This document shows, piece after piece, positions 1 through 9,466 of a stretch of DNA of 64,000 nt; the stretch's first letter is position 1; every line of letters starts with the position of its first letter. Location of the stretch: assembly GCF_003997495.1 (NCBI RefSeq), contig NZ_RZRU01000014.1:82348-146347 (forward strand), read 5' to 3'. Both the position numbers and the translations under genes were made by a program. The notes beneath the pieces are model-generated. The model was not told the DNA's origin, made no database searches, and saw only the letters and a program-made list of their open reading frames with translations. The DNA comes from Mesorhizobium sp. M7A.F.Ca.US.008.03.1.1 (GTDB lineage Bacteria > Pseudomonadota > Alphaproteobacteria > Rhizobiales > Rhizobiaceae).

Positions 1-1
1 C

Positions 2-1465
2 GGCCAGATCTACGGCGCCAAGGTCGAAAGCGAGATGAGCCTGAAGACCGTCGATTTTCCGATCGACACGGCTTCCTTCGACGAAAAGAGCGACCTCTCC
101 GCCGACGAGGTGGAAAAGGTGGTGCGCGAAGCCGGCACCGACCTCAGCGACGGCGCGGTACAGGTCGCTTCGCTCCACTATGTCGACCCGCAGCGATTCG
201 GCGAAGCTTTTGCCGAGAGCATGGCCGGCTCCTACGACGTCAAGATCGTGCCGGAAAACGTCTCGGTGGCGCCGCGAGCCACCGTTGACGACCAAGCGCC
301 GGCTTTCGCCGAGGAAATCATCCCCTTCACCAAGGATCTCGACGTCACCGAGGCTTTTGCCGATTCGGGCTACACAGGTGAAGATGCCGCCGGAATGGCC
401 GAAGCCATCGCCAAGTTGCTCAATGCGACAGCGCTCAAGGCTGGAACCGTGCTGCGTGTCGGCCTCGAAGTTCACGGCGATGCCGCCAAGGTCGTGCGCA
501 CCAGCGTCTACGACCGGACCCAGCACATCGTCACCATCGCGCTCAACGATCGCGGCCAGTATGTGCCGTCGCAGGAACCGGATCCGAATCCCGAATTGCT
601 GACAGCCTTCGATGATTCGTCGGCGCCGGTCGTGGTGCGCGGCAACTTGCCCAACGTCTATGACGGCATCTACCGCGCCGCCTATTCCTACGGCATGTCC
701 AAGGCGATGACGCAGCGGTTGATCAAGCTGCTGGCGTCCGATGTCGACTTCCAGTCCCGCCTCAGCCCCGCCGACCGCATCGAAGTCCTGTTCTCGCAGC
801 CCGACGGCGACGACCAGACCTCGGACAGCTCCGAGCTTCTTTACGTCTCGGCGACGTTCGGCGGCCAGACCCGCAACTTCTACCGCTTCCAGATGCAGGA
901 CGGCGGCACCGACTATTTCGATGAGGACGGCTCGAGCGCCGAGCAGTTCCTGTTGCGCAATCCCCTGCCCGCCGGGAAATTCCGCTCCGGTTTCGGCGCC
1001 CGCAGGCATCCGATCCTCGGCTATGTCCGCATGCACACCGGCGTCGACTGGGCAGCCCCCATCGGCACGCCGATCATCGCCGCCGGCAACGGCACGGTGG
1101 AGAAGGTCGGCTGGGCCGGCGGTTACGGCAAGCAGATCATCATCCGCCACGCCAATGGCTACGAAACGTCCTACAATCACCAGAGCGCCTTTGCCAAAGG
1201 CATCGAACCGGGCGTGCACGTCCGCCAGGGCCAGACCATCGGCTTCCTCGGCCAGACCGGCCTCGCCACCGGCCCGCATCTTCACTACGAGCTGATCGTC
1301 AACGGCACCAAGGTTGATCCGATGCGTGTCCGCCTGCCGGTCGGCAAGGTGCTGAAGGGCGATGACCTCGTCGCCTTCAAGCGCGAGCGCGAGCGCATCG
1401 ACGAACTGCTGAAGCAGGAAGACAGCGATTCGCTGAAGGTTGCGAGCGCGAAGATCGACGGTTGA
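2..1465 (+). CDS. Secreted/envelope M23 family metallopeptidase (5' end outside window)
   Basis: Probable peptidoglycan endopeptidase of the LytM/M23 zinc family, cutting peptide cross-bridges in the periplasm. The frame is open from base 2, so the gene begins upstream of the window; an internal ATG lies at 35. The N-terminal two thirds is an extended region without a motif I recognise. The C-terminal M23 domain shows the zinc-ligand motif HTGVDW (about residue 334 counted from the ATG at 35) and the HLHYE motif (about 415), so the catalytic site is complete. A charged tail follows (RERERIDELLKQ). It converges on the MFS gene with only 7 bp between the stop codons. The family call is firm; the cleavage specificity is not visible. 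Confidence 0.9.
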   Translation, partial: GQIYGAKVESEMSLKTVDFPIDTASFDEKSDLSADEVEKVVREAGTDLSDGAVQVASLHYVDPQRFGEAFAESMAGSYDVKIVPENVSVAPRATVDDQAPAFAEEIIPFTKDLDVTEAFADSGYTGEDAAGMAEAIAKLLNATALKAGTVLRVGLEVHGDAAKVVRTSVYDRTQHIVTIALNDRGQYVPSQEPDPNPELLTAFDDSSAPVVVRGNLPNVYDGIYRAAYSYGMSKAMTQRLIKLLASDVDFQSRLSPADRIEVLFSQPDGDDQTSDSSELLYVSATFGGQTRNFYRFQMQDGGTDYFDEDGSSAEQFLLRNPLPAGKFRSGFGARRHPILGYVRMHTGVDWAAPIGTPIIAAGNGTVEKVGWAGGYGKQIIIRHANGYETSYNHQSAFAKGIEPGVHVRQGQTIGFLGQTGLATGPHLHYELIVNGTKVDPMRVRLPVGKVLKGDDLVAFKRERERIDELLKQEDSDSLKVASAKIDG

Positions 1466-1472
1466 TCCGCCT

Positions 1473-3032
1473 TCAGCCTGGCGTATTTTCGGCCTGTCGC
1501 GGCCATGGCAATCGATCACCGGGAATGGTCGCCCAGGCGATAACAGCCGCAAGCAGGCAAAGCAGCGCAGTCACCGAAGAAACCGCGGCAAACGCAACAT
1601 CGCTGGCGGCGAGCCTTGTCGCATCGATGGCCGGGGCAAGCCCGACTGGCGCCGGTTCACCAAATCCTGGGACGCCGGACGTTGCGTTCGCATCCAGTGC
1701 ATGCGCGTAGACCCATGCGGCGAGCGACCCCATCGCCGCCACCGCGATCAATCCGCCGATGCGCGAGACCGCATTGTTGATGCCCGAGGCCGCCCCCGTA
1801 TCCTTGTCTTCCACCGCCGTCATGATCGCGGTCGACAAAGGCGATACGACCAGAGCCATGCCGAGCCCCATCAGCCCCATCAGCGGGAATGTTCCCGTCC
1901 AGAAATTGTGGATCCCGGCGTAGGTGAGCAAGGCCAGCCCGGCAAACGCAAAAGCCACGATCAGGCTGCCGCAGGCGATCGGAAAACGCGGTCCGATCCG
2001 GTCCGACAGCTTGCCGACAGGTCCCGACAAAAGCGCGATCGATGCCGACAAGGGCAGGAAGATGAAGCCGACCTCGGCCGTGCTCAGCCCCCAGCCGGCG
2101 ATCAGCAGCATCGGCAGATAGAAAAGATTGGCCGACAGCGCAAAATAAAGGAAGAACGTGGCCACATTGGCGCCGGCGAAAGCACCGACACGAAACAGGC
2201 TGAGGTCGATCATCGGCTCGCGTTGCCGAAGCTCGAAGACGATGAAGACAGCCAGCAATACGACGCCTGCGGCGATGCTCGGCCCTGCCATGAGGCCCTC
2301 GCCGCTGCCGCTCATCGAGGTCAGCCCGTAGGCAAGCGCGCCGAAGGCCAATGTCGCGAGCGCTGCACCGCCGAGATCCAGGCTGCGTTTCTCCGTCGGC
2401 GTATCGCCCGGAACCTTGGCCAGCAGAAGCCAGATCGAAACAAGCCCGAGCGGCAGGTTGATGGCGAAGATCGCCCGCCAGATGCCGTCGCCGAAGGCCG
2501 ACAGCACGAAGCCGCCGAGCACCGGCCCAAGTGCCGTGGTCAGCGCCGAAGCCGCCGCCCAGATGCCGATAGCGCGGCCGCGTTCTTTCTTCGGGTAGGC
2601 CTTGGCGATGATGGCAAGGCTGCCTGGCACCATGATCGCCGCACCAATGCCCTGGACGGCGCGAAATGCGATCAGCACCACCGCATTCGGCGCCAGCGCA
2701 CAGGCAAGTGAGGCGACAATGAACAGCGCAATGCCGGCCACGAAGGCGCGGCGCAGTCCGAATCGGTCGCCGGCGGCACCCCCGGCCAGGATCAGCGCCG
2801 ACAGCGTCAACGCATAGGCATTGGAAATCCACTGCGCCTCGGCCAGGCTGGCGCCGAGATTGACGCGGATCGCCGGCGTGGCGATGGCCAGGATCGAGCC
2901 GTCTATGAAGCCAAGCGCCGAGGCCAGGATTGCCGCGATCAGCACAAATCGCCGCTGCGACTGCGGACAGAACGTCCCATTCATGACCGGGCTGGTCAGC
3001 GGGACGGCGGCAGCTTTACTCGGTGAATGCAT
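1473..3032 (-). CDS. MFS transporter, DHA2 (EmrB/QacA-like) drug-export type
   Basis: Inner-membrane proton-driven exporter of 519 aa, the length expected for 14-helix DHA2 permeases. Hydrophobic helices run through the whole protein after a roughly 25-residue hydrophilic N terminus. The loop after the second helix carries the MFS motif A (GDRFGLRRAF), and the first helix has the DHA2-like run FIDGSILAIATPAI. ATG at 3032 is the first start, with a weak AAGG upstream. MNGTF (start 2984) is an alternative. No periplasmic adaptor (EmrA type) gene and no regulator is adjacent, so the substrate is unknown. It stands alone between an M23 peptidase and an L,D-transpeptidase. Confidence 0.88.
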   Translation of the reverse strand: MHSPSKAAAVPLTSPVMNGTFCPQSQRRFVLIAAILASALGFIDGSILAIATPAIRVNLGASLAEAQWISNAYALTLSALILAGGAAGDRFGLRRAFVAGIALFIVASLACALAPNAVVLIAFRAVQGIGAAIMVPGSLAIIAKAYPKKERGRAIGIWAAASALTTALGPVLGGFVLSAFGDGIWRAIFAINLPLGLVSIWLLLAKVPGDTPTEKRSLDLGGAALATLAFGALAYGLTSMSGSGEGLMAGPSIAAGVVLLAVFIVFELRQREPMIDLSLFRVGAFAGANVATFFLYFALSANLFYLPMLLIAGWGLSTAEVGFIFLPLSASIALLSGPVGKLSDRIGPRFPIACGSLIVAFAFAGLALLTYAGIHNFWTGTFPLMGLMGLGMALVVSPLSTAIMTAVEDKDTGAASGINNAVSRIGGLIAVAAMGSLAAWVYAHALDANATSGVPGFGEPAPVGLAPAIDATRLAASDVAFAAVSSVTALLCLLAAVIAWATIPGDRLPWPRQAENTPG

Positions 3033-3252
3033 GAAACCTTGCTTAAACCCCTAGCGCACCGGCAACAACCAGCCAGTGGCTTGCTGTCGCTGAAACCAGC
3101 GATTTGGCAAGGGTCACACTCTGTCAGGGTGCAAATGGCACAGTCATGCTGGCCCCGTTGCGAGCAGCCGGCAGGAATTTCGATGAGGCGACTCCTGAAG
3201 CTCAGGCTTCATCCTGATCGCGCCGTTGGTCTATGCCGCCGCACTTCACAGT

Positions 3253-4758
3253 TCACTGCTGCGCAAGGTTATCGACTGAAGGTCCGCCGACAAACTCCAC
3301 CGTCACACCCGGCGAGACGAGTTTGGCCAGCTCACGCGCATCCCAGTTGGTCAGGCGCACGCAGCCATGGCTTTCGGTCTTGCCTATCTTCGACGGATCC
3401 GGTGTGCCGTGGATGCCGTAGGTCGGCTTATCCAGGGCGATCCAGACGGAGCCGACCGGACCGTTCGGGCCCGGCGGAATGGTCAGGACCTTGTCGTTTT
3501 GGCCCTGCTTGAAATTGATGCTGGGGTTGTAGGTATAGTTCGGATCGAGCGCGACGCGCGACACCGTGTGTATGCCGGACGGTGACGGCGTGTCCGATGA
3601 GCCGATGGTTGCGGGATAGGCCGCAACCAGTCTGCCGCCGGCGTCATAGGCGAAAACCTCTTTCTTATCCTTGTCGGCGACGATGCGGGCCACCGGCGTC
3701 GAAACCAGCCTGCCGAAATTGGCAACCTTGATGATCGTGCCGGGACGATTGAAATCGACGTCCGGGTTGAGCGCTTTGAGATAATTCTCGTCCATGTGGA
3801 AGCGCTCCGCCAGCGCCTCGGTCACCGACGTATAAGCCATGCGGTCGAGTTGCGCCTTCTGGCTGTAGTCTTCCGGGATCGACGCGACATAGGGACCGGC
3901 CGCATCCTCCGCTGTGATCGTGTAGTTGGCGAACGCATCGCCGCCGGATTGCGCGAGTGCCTCCTGGATGCCGACCGCATCGGTCGATCGCAGATTGCTG
4001 CCGGTGATCTGGTTGTAGGCGCCGAGCGCCTTGTCGACATTCGAACCGAAACGCCCGTCGATGACGCCAGGCGAAGCGCCACCCCGGTCGAGCAGCACCT
4101 GAAGGGCGGCGACATCCTGGCGCGCGCCCAGCGAAAGTGCCGGGGCAACAGTGGTCTTGTCGCCAGCCTTTGGCGGCAGAGCCGCCGGATCGGCGGGTGT
4201 TGCCGGCTGTGCAGGGTCTATCGAGGCCTCGTTCAGCGGCTGGCGCTTGATGGTACCCGGCTTTGCCGGCTGCGGCGCGTCGGGATAATTGTCGTCGTAG
4301 CTGCCATCGTCCTGCGGTGGGGGAGGATAGGCCTCGACGGAATTGTCCCCATAGGGATCGTATCCGTCCGCCGGCGGCGGGATAACCCGGCCTTCCTCTT
4401 CCAACTGCTTGCGGCGGAACCGCGCCATGTCTTCCGGATCGTCGAGATAGTAGCGGTCGTCGCCCTCGGGGGCGCGGCCCAGTTCGCGCAGTCGTGTCTC
4501 CCGGCGCAGGGCACGGCGGTCGAGCCGGGTCTGCGGCGGCTGGATGGCGATGACCTTGCCGGTATCGGCATCGACGATCACGCGGTTGCCCCTGGCGTCG
4601 TAGTAGATGTCGAGATTGCCGTCCTGGGCGACAAGGATGCCCCCGGTATCTGCGGCGCGGACAACCCTTGGCGCATCGTCCGTCGTCGGCGCGGCGAACG
4701 CCCCGGAAGACACAAGCCCGGCGGCTAGCGCCGAGAGGGCAAAGATCGTGCGGAACAT
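3253..4758 (-). CDS. L,D-transpeptidase (YkuD domain), secreted
   Basis: Periplasmic enzyme that forms 3-3 peptidoglycan cross-links or attaches proteins to peptidoglycan. I chose the ATG at 4758 because it begins a clear signal peptide (MFRTIFALSALAAGLVSSGAFA); the frame is open upstream to 4920, but that extension is not signal-like. Of 501 aa, the middle is a Pro/Asp-rich linker, followed by a peptidoglycan-binding-like segment (LGARQDVAALQVLLDRGG) and a C-terminal YkuD domain. The catalytic motif SHGCVRLTNWD supplies the nucleophilic Cys and the His; HGTPDP precedes it. It is monocistronic as far as I can see. Which of the many rhizobial paralogues this is cannot be told. Confidence 0.9.
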   Translation of the reverse strand: MFRTIFALSALAAGLVSSGAFAAPTTDDAPRVVRAADTGGILVAQDGNLDIYYDARGNRVIVDADTGKVIAIQPPQTRLDRRALRRETRLRELGRAPEGDDRYYLDDPEDMARFRRKQLEEEGRVIPPPADGYDPYGDNSVEAYPPPPQDDGSYDDNYPDAPQPAKPGTIKRQPLNEASIDPAQPATPADPAALPPKAGDKTTVAPALSLGARQDVAALQVLLDRGGASPGVIDGRFGSNVDKALGAYNQITGSNLRSTDAVGIQEALAQSGGDAFANYTITAEDAAGPYVASIPEDYSQKAQLDRMAYTSVTEALAERFHMDENYLKALNPDVDFNRPGTIIKVANFGRLVSTPVARIVADKDKKEVFAYDAGGRLVAAYPATIGSSDTPSPSGIHTVSRVALDPNYTYNPSINFKQGQNDKVLTIPPGPNGPVGSVWIALDKPTYGIHGTPDPSKIGKTESHGCVRLTNWDARELAKLVSPGVTVEFVGGPSVDNLAQQ

Positions 4759-4906
4759 GGTGGCCAAATTCTCCGGTCCGTAAATTTGCCGCCGCCGGCA
4801 GTGTTCTCTGGCGAACCCTTCGCCAGCAAACCAGTTACCCCACCATATGGTTCCAACATGAACCGGGCATGAAGATGGCGGTTTCCGGCGCCTTGAGGAA
4901 TATAGA

Positions 4907-5272
4907 CTAGCTTGCGGCAAGCCCCAATTCCCTGCGCGCCTGCCTGGTCAGTTTCAGGGCAACAAGGCGATGGCTCTCTCGCAGATAGTCCTTCAACGCG
5001 GCATCATCCATGCTCTGGCTTGTCCGACGCTGGATCCATGTCATGCCGCGCGAGGCAAGATAGGGCGCGGGCCGCAGGCCCGGCTGCTCCTTGAACACAT
5101 CATAGGCGATATCGGAGCATTTGAAGGTGACGAAGAGCTGCTGGCCCTGGTCCCAGCCGCCGATCGCGAAGACCTTGGCTCCAACCTTCCAGACATGGGC
5201 GCCGCCCCATTGGACAACGTGGCTCGTCCCGGGCAGCGAGGCGCAGAAGCCGTTGTAGTCGTCCAGCGTCAT
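4907..5272 (-). CDS. MmcQ/YjbR-like family protein
   Basis: Small protein of about 121 aa of the YjbR/MmcQ (CyaY-like fold) family. It shows the typical Trp/Lys-rich core (VQWGGAHVWKVGAKVFAIGG, then LFVTFKCSD) and the late W-Q motif (MTWIQ). The function is not established; a nucleic-acid-binding role has been proposed for the family. I chose ATG 5272 (MTLDDYNGFC), which follows a GGGGGCGGGG run. The frame continues to 5344, but that stretch is the palindromic repeat at 5290-5337 and is unlikely to be coding. The repeat sits 17 bp upstream of the start. The 3' end lies downstream of the transpeptidase start region, on the same strand. Confidence 0.75.
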   Translation of the reverse strand: MTLDDYNGFCASLPGTSHVVQWGGAHVWKVGAKVFAIGGWDQGQQLFVTFKCSDIAYDVFKEQPGLRPAPYLASRGMTWIQRRTSQSMDDAALKDYLRESHRLVALKLTRQARRELGLAAS

Positions 5273-5289
5273 CCCCGCCCCCCTTTTTA

Positions 5290-5337
5290 ATGCATGTCGC
5301 CCAAAAGTGGTCCCGGTTTTGGGAGAACGACATGCAT
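5290..5337. repeat. Short palindromic element, family A, copy 1
   Basis: A 48-bp element with terminal inverted repeats (ATGCATGTCG ... CGACATGCAT) and an inner pair, CCCAAAA and TTTTGGG. A second copy in the opposite orientation lies at 39644-39692 with the same termini and a diverged core. It lies 17 bp upstream of the YjbR-like start codon, so it should form a hairpin in that mRNA leader. Confidence 0.8.
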
Positions 5338-5350
5338 ATGACAAAGATCT

Positions 5351-5386
5351 AAAAACGCCGCGCGCCCAGGATGAACGCGCGGCGTT
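5351..5386 (-). terminator. Intrinsic terminator of clpB
   Basis: Perfect 10-bp stem ACGCCGCGCG / CGCGCGGCGT (5355-5364 and 5376-5385) with an 11-nt loop. On the minus strand it is followed by a run of U (aaaaa at 5351-5355). It begins just after the clpB stop codon. Confidence 0.88.
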
Positions 5387-5389
5387 GGA

Positions 5390-7996
5390 TCAGGCTGCCA
5401 CTTCCGCCGCGACGATCGTCGGCTTCGAGCGGAAGTTCAGCCGGTCGGAACCGGCTGTCACCTTGACGGTCGAGCCGTCGAGGATGTCGCCAAGCAGGAT
5501 CTTCTCCGCCAGCGGATCCTGCAATTCCTTCTGCATCACCCGCTTCAGCGGCCGCGCGCCATAGGCCGGGTCGTAACCCTTGGCGGCCAACCAGTCGACC
5601 GCCTCCTGGTCCAGCGACAGCGTGATCTTGCGGTCGACAAGCAGGCTCTCCAGCCGCTTGAGCTGGATCTCGACGATGCGGCCCATATCCTGCCGACGCA
5701 GCCGGTGGAACAGGATCACTTCGTCGACACGGTTGAGGAATTCCGGCCGGAACGATGCCCTGACGACGCTCATCACCTCGTCGCGAACCGCATCGACATC
5801 CTGGTCTTCGCCGAGATTGACGAGATATTCGGCGCCGAGATTCGACGTCATGATGATCAGCGTGTTGCGGAAATCGACCGTGCGGCCCTGCCCGTCGGTT
5901 AGCCGGCCGTCGTCGAGCACCTGCAACAGCACGTTGAACACGTCCGGATGCGCCTTCTCGATCTCGTCGAACAATACGACCTGATAGGGCCTGCGCCGCA
6001 CCGCTTCGGTCAGCGCACCGCCTTCCTCATAGCCGACATAGCCGGGAGGTGCGCCGATCAGCCGGGCGACCGAATGCTTTTCCATGAACTCCGACATGTC
6101 GATGCGCACCATCGCGCTCTCGTCGTCGAACAGGAAGCTCGCCAGCGCCTTGGTCAACTCGGTCTTGCCGACGCCCGTCGGCCCGAGAAACATGAAAGAG
6201 CCGATCGGTCGGTTCGGATCCTGCAAGCCCGCGCGGGCGCGCCGCACGGCCTTCGAGACAGCTTGCACCGCCTCGCCCTGGCCGACGACGCGCTTGCCGA
6301 TCTCGTCTTCCATGCGCAGCAGCTTGTCGCGCTCGCCCTGCAGCATCTTGTCGACCGGAATGCCGGTCCAGCGCGAGACGATATGGGCGACGTGGTCGGG
6401 GGTGACCACCTCTTCGACCATGCCGACCTTGCCGTCCTGGGCCTCGGCCTCCTTCAGCTTCTTCTCCAGCTCCGGGATCTTGCCATAGGCAAGCTCGCCG
6501 GCGCGCTGGAATTCACCCTTGCGCTGGGCAATGGCTAGGTCGTTGCGCGCCTCGTCGAGCTGCTTCTTCAGATCGGCGGCAAGCCCGAGCTTCTGCTTCT
6601 CGGCCTGCCATTTGGCGGTGATCTCGGTCGATTCCTCCTCAAGGCCGACGAGCTCCTTTTCCAGGCGGGCGAGCCTGTCTTTCGAAGCATCGTCCGTCTC
6701 GACCTTCAGCGCCTCGCGCTCGATCTTGAGCTGCATGATGCGGCGATCGATCTCGTCCAGCGCCTCGGGCTTGGAATCGACCTGCATGCGCAGCCGCGAT
6801 GCGGCTTCGTCGACCAGGTCGATCGCCTTATCCGGCAGGAAGCGGTCGGCGATGTAGCGGTTGGACAACGTCGCCGCCGCCACCAGCGCTGAATCCGAAA
6901 TGCGCACCTTGTGGTGTTGCTCGTACTTCTCCTTCAGGCCGCGCAGGATCGAGACGGTGTCTTCCACCGTCGGCTCGTCGACGAACACCGGCTGGAAGCG
7001 GCGGGCAAGCGCTGCATCCTTCTCGACATGCTTGCGATACTCGTCGAGCGTGGTGGCGCCGACGCAGTGCAACTCGCCCCGCGCCAAAGCCGGCTTCAAC
7101 AGGTTCGACGCATCCATGGCGCCATCCGCCTTGCCGGCGCCGACCAGCGTGTGCATCTCGTCGATGAACAGGATGATGTTGCCGTTGGCCGAGGTGACTT
7201 CGGAGAGCACGGCCTTCAGACGCTCCTCGAACTCGCCGCGATATTTGGCGCCGGCAATCAGCGCGCCCATGTCGAGCGCCATCAACTGCTTGTCCTTCAG
7301 CGATTCCGGTACGTCGCCATTGACGATGCGCAGCGCCAGGCCCTCGGCGATCGCCGTCTTGCCGACGCCGGGTTCGCCGATCAGCACGGGGTTGTTCTTG
7401 GTGCGGCGCGACAGCACCTGGATGGTGCGGCGGATCTCGTCGTCACGGCCGATCACGGGGTCCAGCTTGCCGGCGCGGGCATCGGCGGTCAGGTCGCGCG
7501 CGTATTTCTTCAGCGCGTCGTAGCCCTGTTCGGCACTCGCCGAATCGGCGGTGCGGCCCTTGCGGACATCGTTGATGACCTGGTTGAGCGCCTGCGCGGT
7601 GACGCCGGCCTTGGCCAGTATGTCTGATGTCTTGGCCGATTTCTCCATGGCGAGCGCCTGCAACAGCCGCTCCACCGTGACAAAGCTGTCGCCGGCCTTC
7701 TTGGCCAGTTCCTCGGCGGTCGAAAACACTTTTGCCAGCGGCTGCGCCAAGTAGAGCTGGCCATTGCCGCCCTCGACCTTGGGCATCGCTTCGAGCGCCG
7801 TCTCGACGCCAAGCTTGACGTCGCGGACGTTACCGCCGGCGCGTTCGATCAGCGACGCGGCCAGGCCCTCGTCGTCGTCGACGAGCACTTTCAGGATATG
7901 TTCAGGGGTGAATTGCTGGTGGTTGCGGGAAAGCGCCATAGTCTGCGCGGACTGGATAAAGCCGCGCACACGCTCCGAGTATTTCTCAAGGTTCAT
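5390..7996 (-). CDS. clpB: ATP-dependent disaggregase ClpB
   Basis: Hsp100 chaperone that works with DnaK to pull proteins out of aggregates. At 868 aa it has the full length and complete layout: an N-terminal Clp-N repeat domain (residues 1-145), first AAA+ module with Walker A GEPGVGKT (about 207-214) and Walker [11 protein letters not shown], a long coiled-coil middle domain (about 400-530), second AAA+ module with GPTGVGKT and [11 protein letters not shown], and the C-terminal ClpB D2-small domain. The start is ATG 7996 with GGAG upstream. A CTTGAG-N17-CCATAT motif at 8089-8117 fits the rhizobial RpoH consensus, so heat-shock control is likely. A strong terminator follows the stop. Confidence 0.97.
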   Translation of the reverse strand: MNLEKYSERVRGFIQSAQTMALSRNHQQFTPEHILKVLVDDDEGLAASLIERAGGNVRDVKLGVETALEAMPKVEGGNGQLYLAQPLAKVFSTAEELAKKAGDSFVTVERLLQALAMEKSAKTSDILAKAGVTAQALNQVINDVRKGRTADSASAEQGYDALKKYARDLTADARAGKLDPVIGRDDEIRRTIQVLSRRTKNNPVLIGEPGVGKTAIAEGLALRIVNGDVPESLKDKQLMALDMGALIAGAKYRGEFEERLKAVLSEVTSANGNIILFIDEMHTLVGAGKADGAMDASNLLKPALARGELHCVGATTLDEYRKHVEKDAALARRFQPVFVDEPTVEDTVSILRGLKEKYEQHHKVRISDSALVAAATLSNRYIADRFLPDKAIDLVDEAASRLRMQVDSKPEALDEIDRRIMQLKIEREALKVETDDASKDRLARLEKELVGLEEESTEITAKWQAEKQKLGLAADLKKQLDEARNDLAIAQRKGEFQRAGELAYGKIPELEKKLKEAEAQDGKVGMVEEVVTPDHVAHIVSRWTGIPVDKMLQGERDKLLRMEDEIGKRVVGQGEAVQAVSKAVRRARAGLQDPNRPIGSFMFLGPTGVGKTELTKALASFLFDDESAMVRIDMSEFMEKHSVARLIGAPPGYVGYEEGGALTEAVRRRPYQVVLFDEIEKAHPDVFNVLLQVLDDGRLTDGQGRTVDFRNTLIIMTSNLGAEYLVNLGEDQDVDAVRDEVMSVVRASFRPEFLNRVDEVILFHRLRRQDMGRIVEIQLKRLESLLVDRKITLSLDQEAVDWLAAKGYDPAYGARPLKRVMQKELQDPLAEKILLGDILDGSTVKVTAGSDRLNFRSKPTIVAAEVAA

Positions 7997-8088
7997 ATCT
8001 GTCTCCTTCCATCACCGGCCCGCTGTGCGGCACCGGATCCGATTGCGGTGACGGACCCGCCCATTCGAGCCGGGTCCAGTTGAGGCTG

Positions 8089-8117
8089 ATATGGTGCACA
8101 GGCCCCGAACCCTCAAG
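8089..8117 (-). promoter_or_regulatory. RpoH (sigma-32)-type heat-shock promoter of clpB
   Basis: Minus-strand CTTGAG (8112-8117), 17-bp spacer, CCATAT (8089-8094), about 93 bp upstream of the clpB ATG. The known alphaproteobacterial RpoH consensus is CTTGAA-N16/17-CCANAT, giving a near-perfect match with one mismatch in the -35. Confidence 0.75.
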
Positions 8118-8160
8118 ACGTCTCGACATCGGCAACCGCATAATATTGCACGGCCGCCCA

Positions 8161-8190
8161 AACGAAAACGGCGGAGATTTCTCTCCGCCG
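8161..8190 (-). terminator. Intrinsic terminator of the DUF4167 gene
   Basis: Perfect 9-bp stem CGGCGGAGA / TCTCCGCCG (8169-8177, 8182-8190) with a 4-nt loop, followed on the minus strand by TTTTCGTTT. It lies about 25 bp past the stop codon of the DUF4167 gene. Confidence 0.85.
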
Positions 8191-8215
8191 TCCAATGCCT
8201 TGAAATGCCGTTCGA

Positions 8216-9163
8216 TCAGTTGTCGATATCGACGTTGACCGGTTGGGCGTTGCCGCTGTCGACCGTGGCCGCAGCCGCCTCGCCGGCGTCGGCCACGGAA
8301 TTGGCATTGTCACTACCGCCATCAACCTGATCGGCGTTGACGCGCGGGCGGCGCGGACGACGCGGGCGACGGGCAGCCCCGCTTTCGGCGGCCGCCTCGT
8401 TGAGTTCGGCCTGAGCGGCAAGACCTGCCGGGGAAAGGTTCTCGAACAACGGAGCCGGTTCGGCCGGCGCTACAGATTCGGTCGACGAAACGGCTTCGCC
8501 CTGAACCGGGGGCTCGTTGCTCTGGGGCTGACCACCCTGCTCCACAGGTGAACCAAAGTCGCGCTGGCCGTTCTGGCCATAACCGCCATTGGGGCGACGG
8601 TCGCGATTGCGCCCGCCATTGTTGTCGCGGCCACCATTGTTGCGCCCGCCATTGTTATCGCGGCTCTCGCGGCCACCTTCCCGGTTGAGCGCGACCTCGG
8701 CTGGCATGCCTTCGATAACCGGCTGCGGGCCGGCGCCATGGTTGACCACCGGAACCTGAGCATCGGAAACAGTGGTGCTGTTGTTGCCGCTATTGTCGAA
8801 ATCGTCGCGATCCTCGTCGCCGTCATCGTCGAAATCATCGCGATTCTGCTGCGCGTTCTGGATCGGCATCTGCGCCTGTGCGGCCGCAATGATGCGATTG
8901 TAATGCTCGGCGTGCTGGAGATAGTTCTCCGCCATGACCCGGTCGCCGGAGCTGTGAGAATCGCGGGCAAGGGTGGCGTATTTTTCGGCGATCTGCTGAG
9001 CCGAACCGCGGATTTTCACATCCGGGCCATTGCTCTCGTAGTTGCGCGTCAGGGGGTTTGGTCCCTTGCGGTTGTTGTTGTTATTATTATTGTTATTGTT
9101 ACCACCGCCGCCGCCATTATTGTTGCGACCGCGCATGCGCCTGTTCTGCTGTTGTGGCCTCAT
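8216..9163 (-). CDS. DUF4167 domain-containing protein with poly-Asn/Gly tracts
   Basis: Alphaproteobacterial protein of unknown function, 315 aa. The conserved DUF4167 domain covers about residues 35-100 (NPLTRNYESNGPDVKIRGSA, then AEKYATLARDSHSSGDRVMAENYLQHAEHYNRII), which is helical and probably a binding module. It is preceded by an Arg-rich start and a long Gly then Asn homopolymer, and followed by acidic, Asn/Arg/Gly-rich disordered sequence and an RRPRRPRRPR basic patch, suggesting RNA or ribosome contact. ATG 9163 is chosen over the TTG one codon upstream. It follows the prfA-prmC genes in the same direction, its usual neighbourhood in Rhizobiales. Confidence 0.85.
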   Translation of the reverse strand: MRPQQQNRRMRGRNNNGGGGGNNNNNNNNNNRKGPNPLTRNYESNGPDVKIRGSAQQIAEKYATLARDSHSSGDRVMAENYLQHAEHYNRIIAAAQAQMPIQNAQQNRDDFDDDGDEDRDDFDNSGNNSTTVSDAQVPVVNHGAGPQPVIEGMPAEVALNREGGRESRDNNGGRNNGGRDNNGGRNRDRRPNGGYGQNGQRDFGSPVEQGGQPQSNEPPVQGEAVSSTESVAPAEPAPLFENLSPAGLAAQAELNEAAAESGAARRPRRPRRPRVNADQVDGGSDNANSVADAGEAAAATVDSGNAQPVNVDIDN

Positions 9164-9420
9164 CAAACTCTCTTCATTTTGAAATTTTCGAAAAACTCTT
9201 CACGAACGGAGGCGCTCATGCAGCCAGCCGTTTCGTCTCTTCACCGGCGTTCGCCCGCATCGATTGCGTTGGCGCCACGTGCCATCCTGTTCCGGTTACA
9301 TCACTTGCCGGACGATTCCCGCACGAAGCTTGGGCATCGTTTGCGCAAGAAGGCAGCTATTTCCAAGGAAAACCGAATCGCTAAGAGCACTGCCTGCTTC
9401 GTCTCATCCGGTTAAGGCGA

Positions 9421-9449
9421 CCCTAGCCGCATTCCCCGGCATTGCCAAG
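9421..9449 (-). promoter_or_regulatory. Possible sigma-70 promoter of the DUF4167 gene
   Basis: Minus-strand CTTGGC-N17-CTAGGG (9444-9449 and 9421-9426) resembles the rhizobial consensus CTTGAC-N17-CTATAT. If used, it gives a leader of about 250 nt. The remainder of the 303-bp gap 9164-9466 shows no ORF or RNA structure that I can identify, apart from an A/T-rich patch at 9175-9195. Confidence 0.35.
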
Positions 9450-9466
9450 CGCTTTTTTGCACTGCG

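Noticed and set aside
1440-2711. Long plus-strand ORF of 423 codons opposite the MFS gene
   Set aside because: Composition is Arg/Gln/Asp-rich shadow coding of a GC-rich gene on the other strand; no start signal or motif; the MFS frame has clear helices.
7986-8195. 69-codon minus ORF upstream of clpB
   Set aside because: It covers the RpoH promoter and leader of clpB and shows no family motif.
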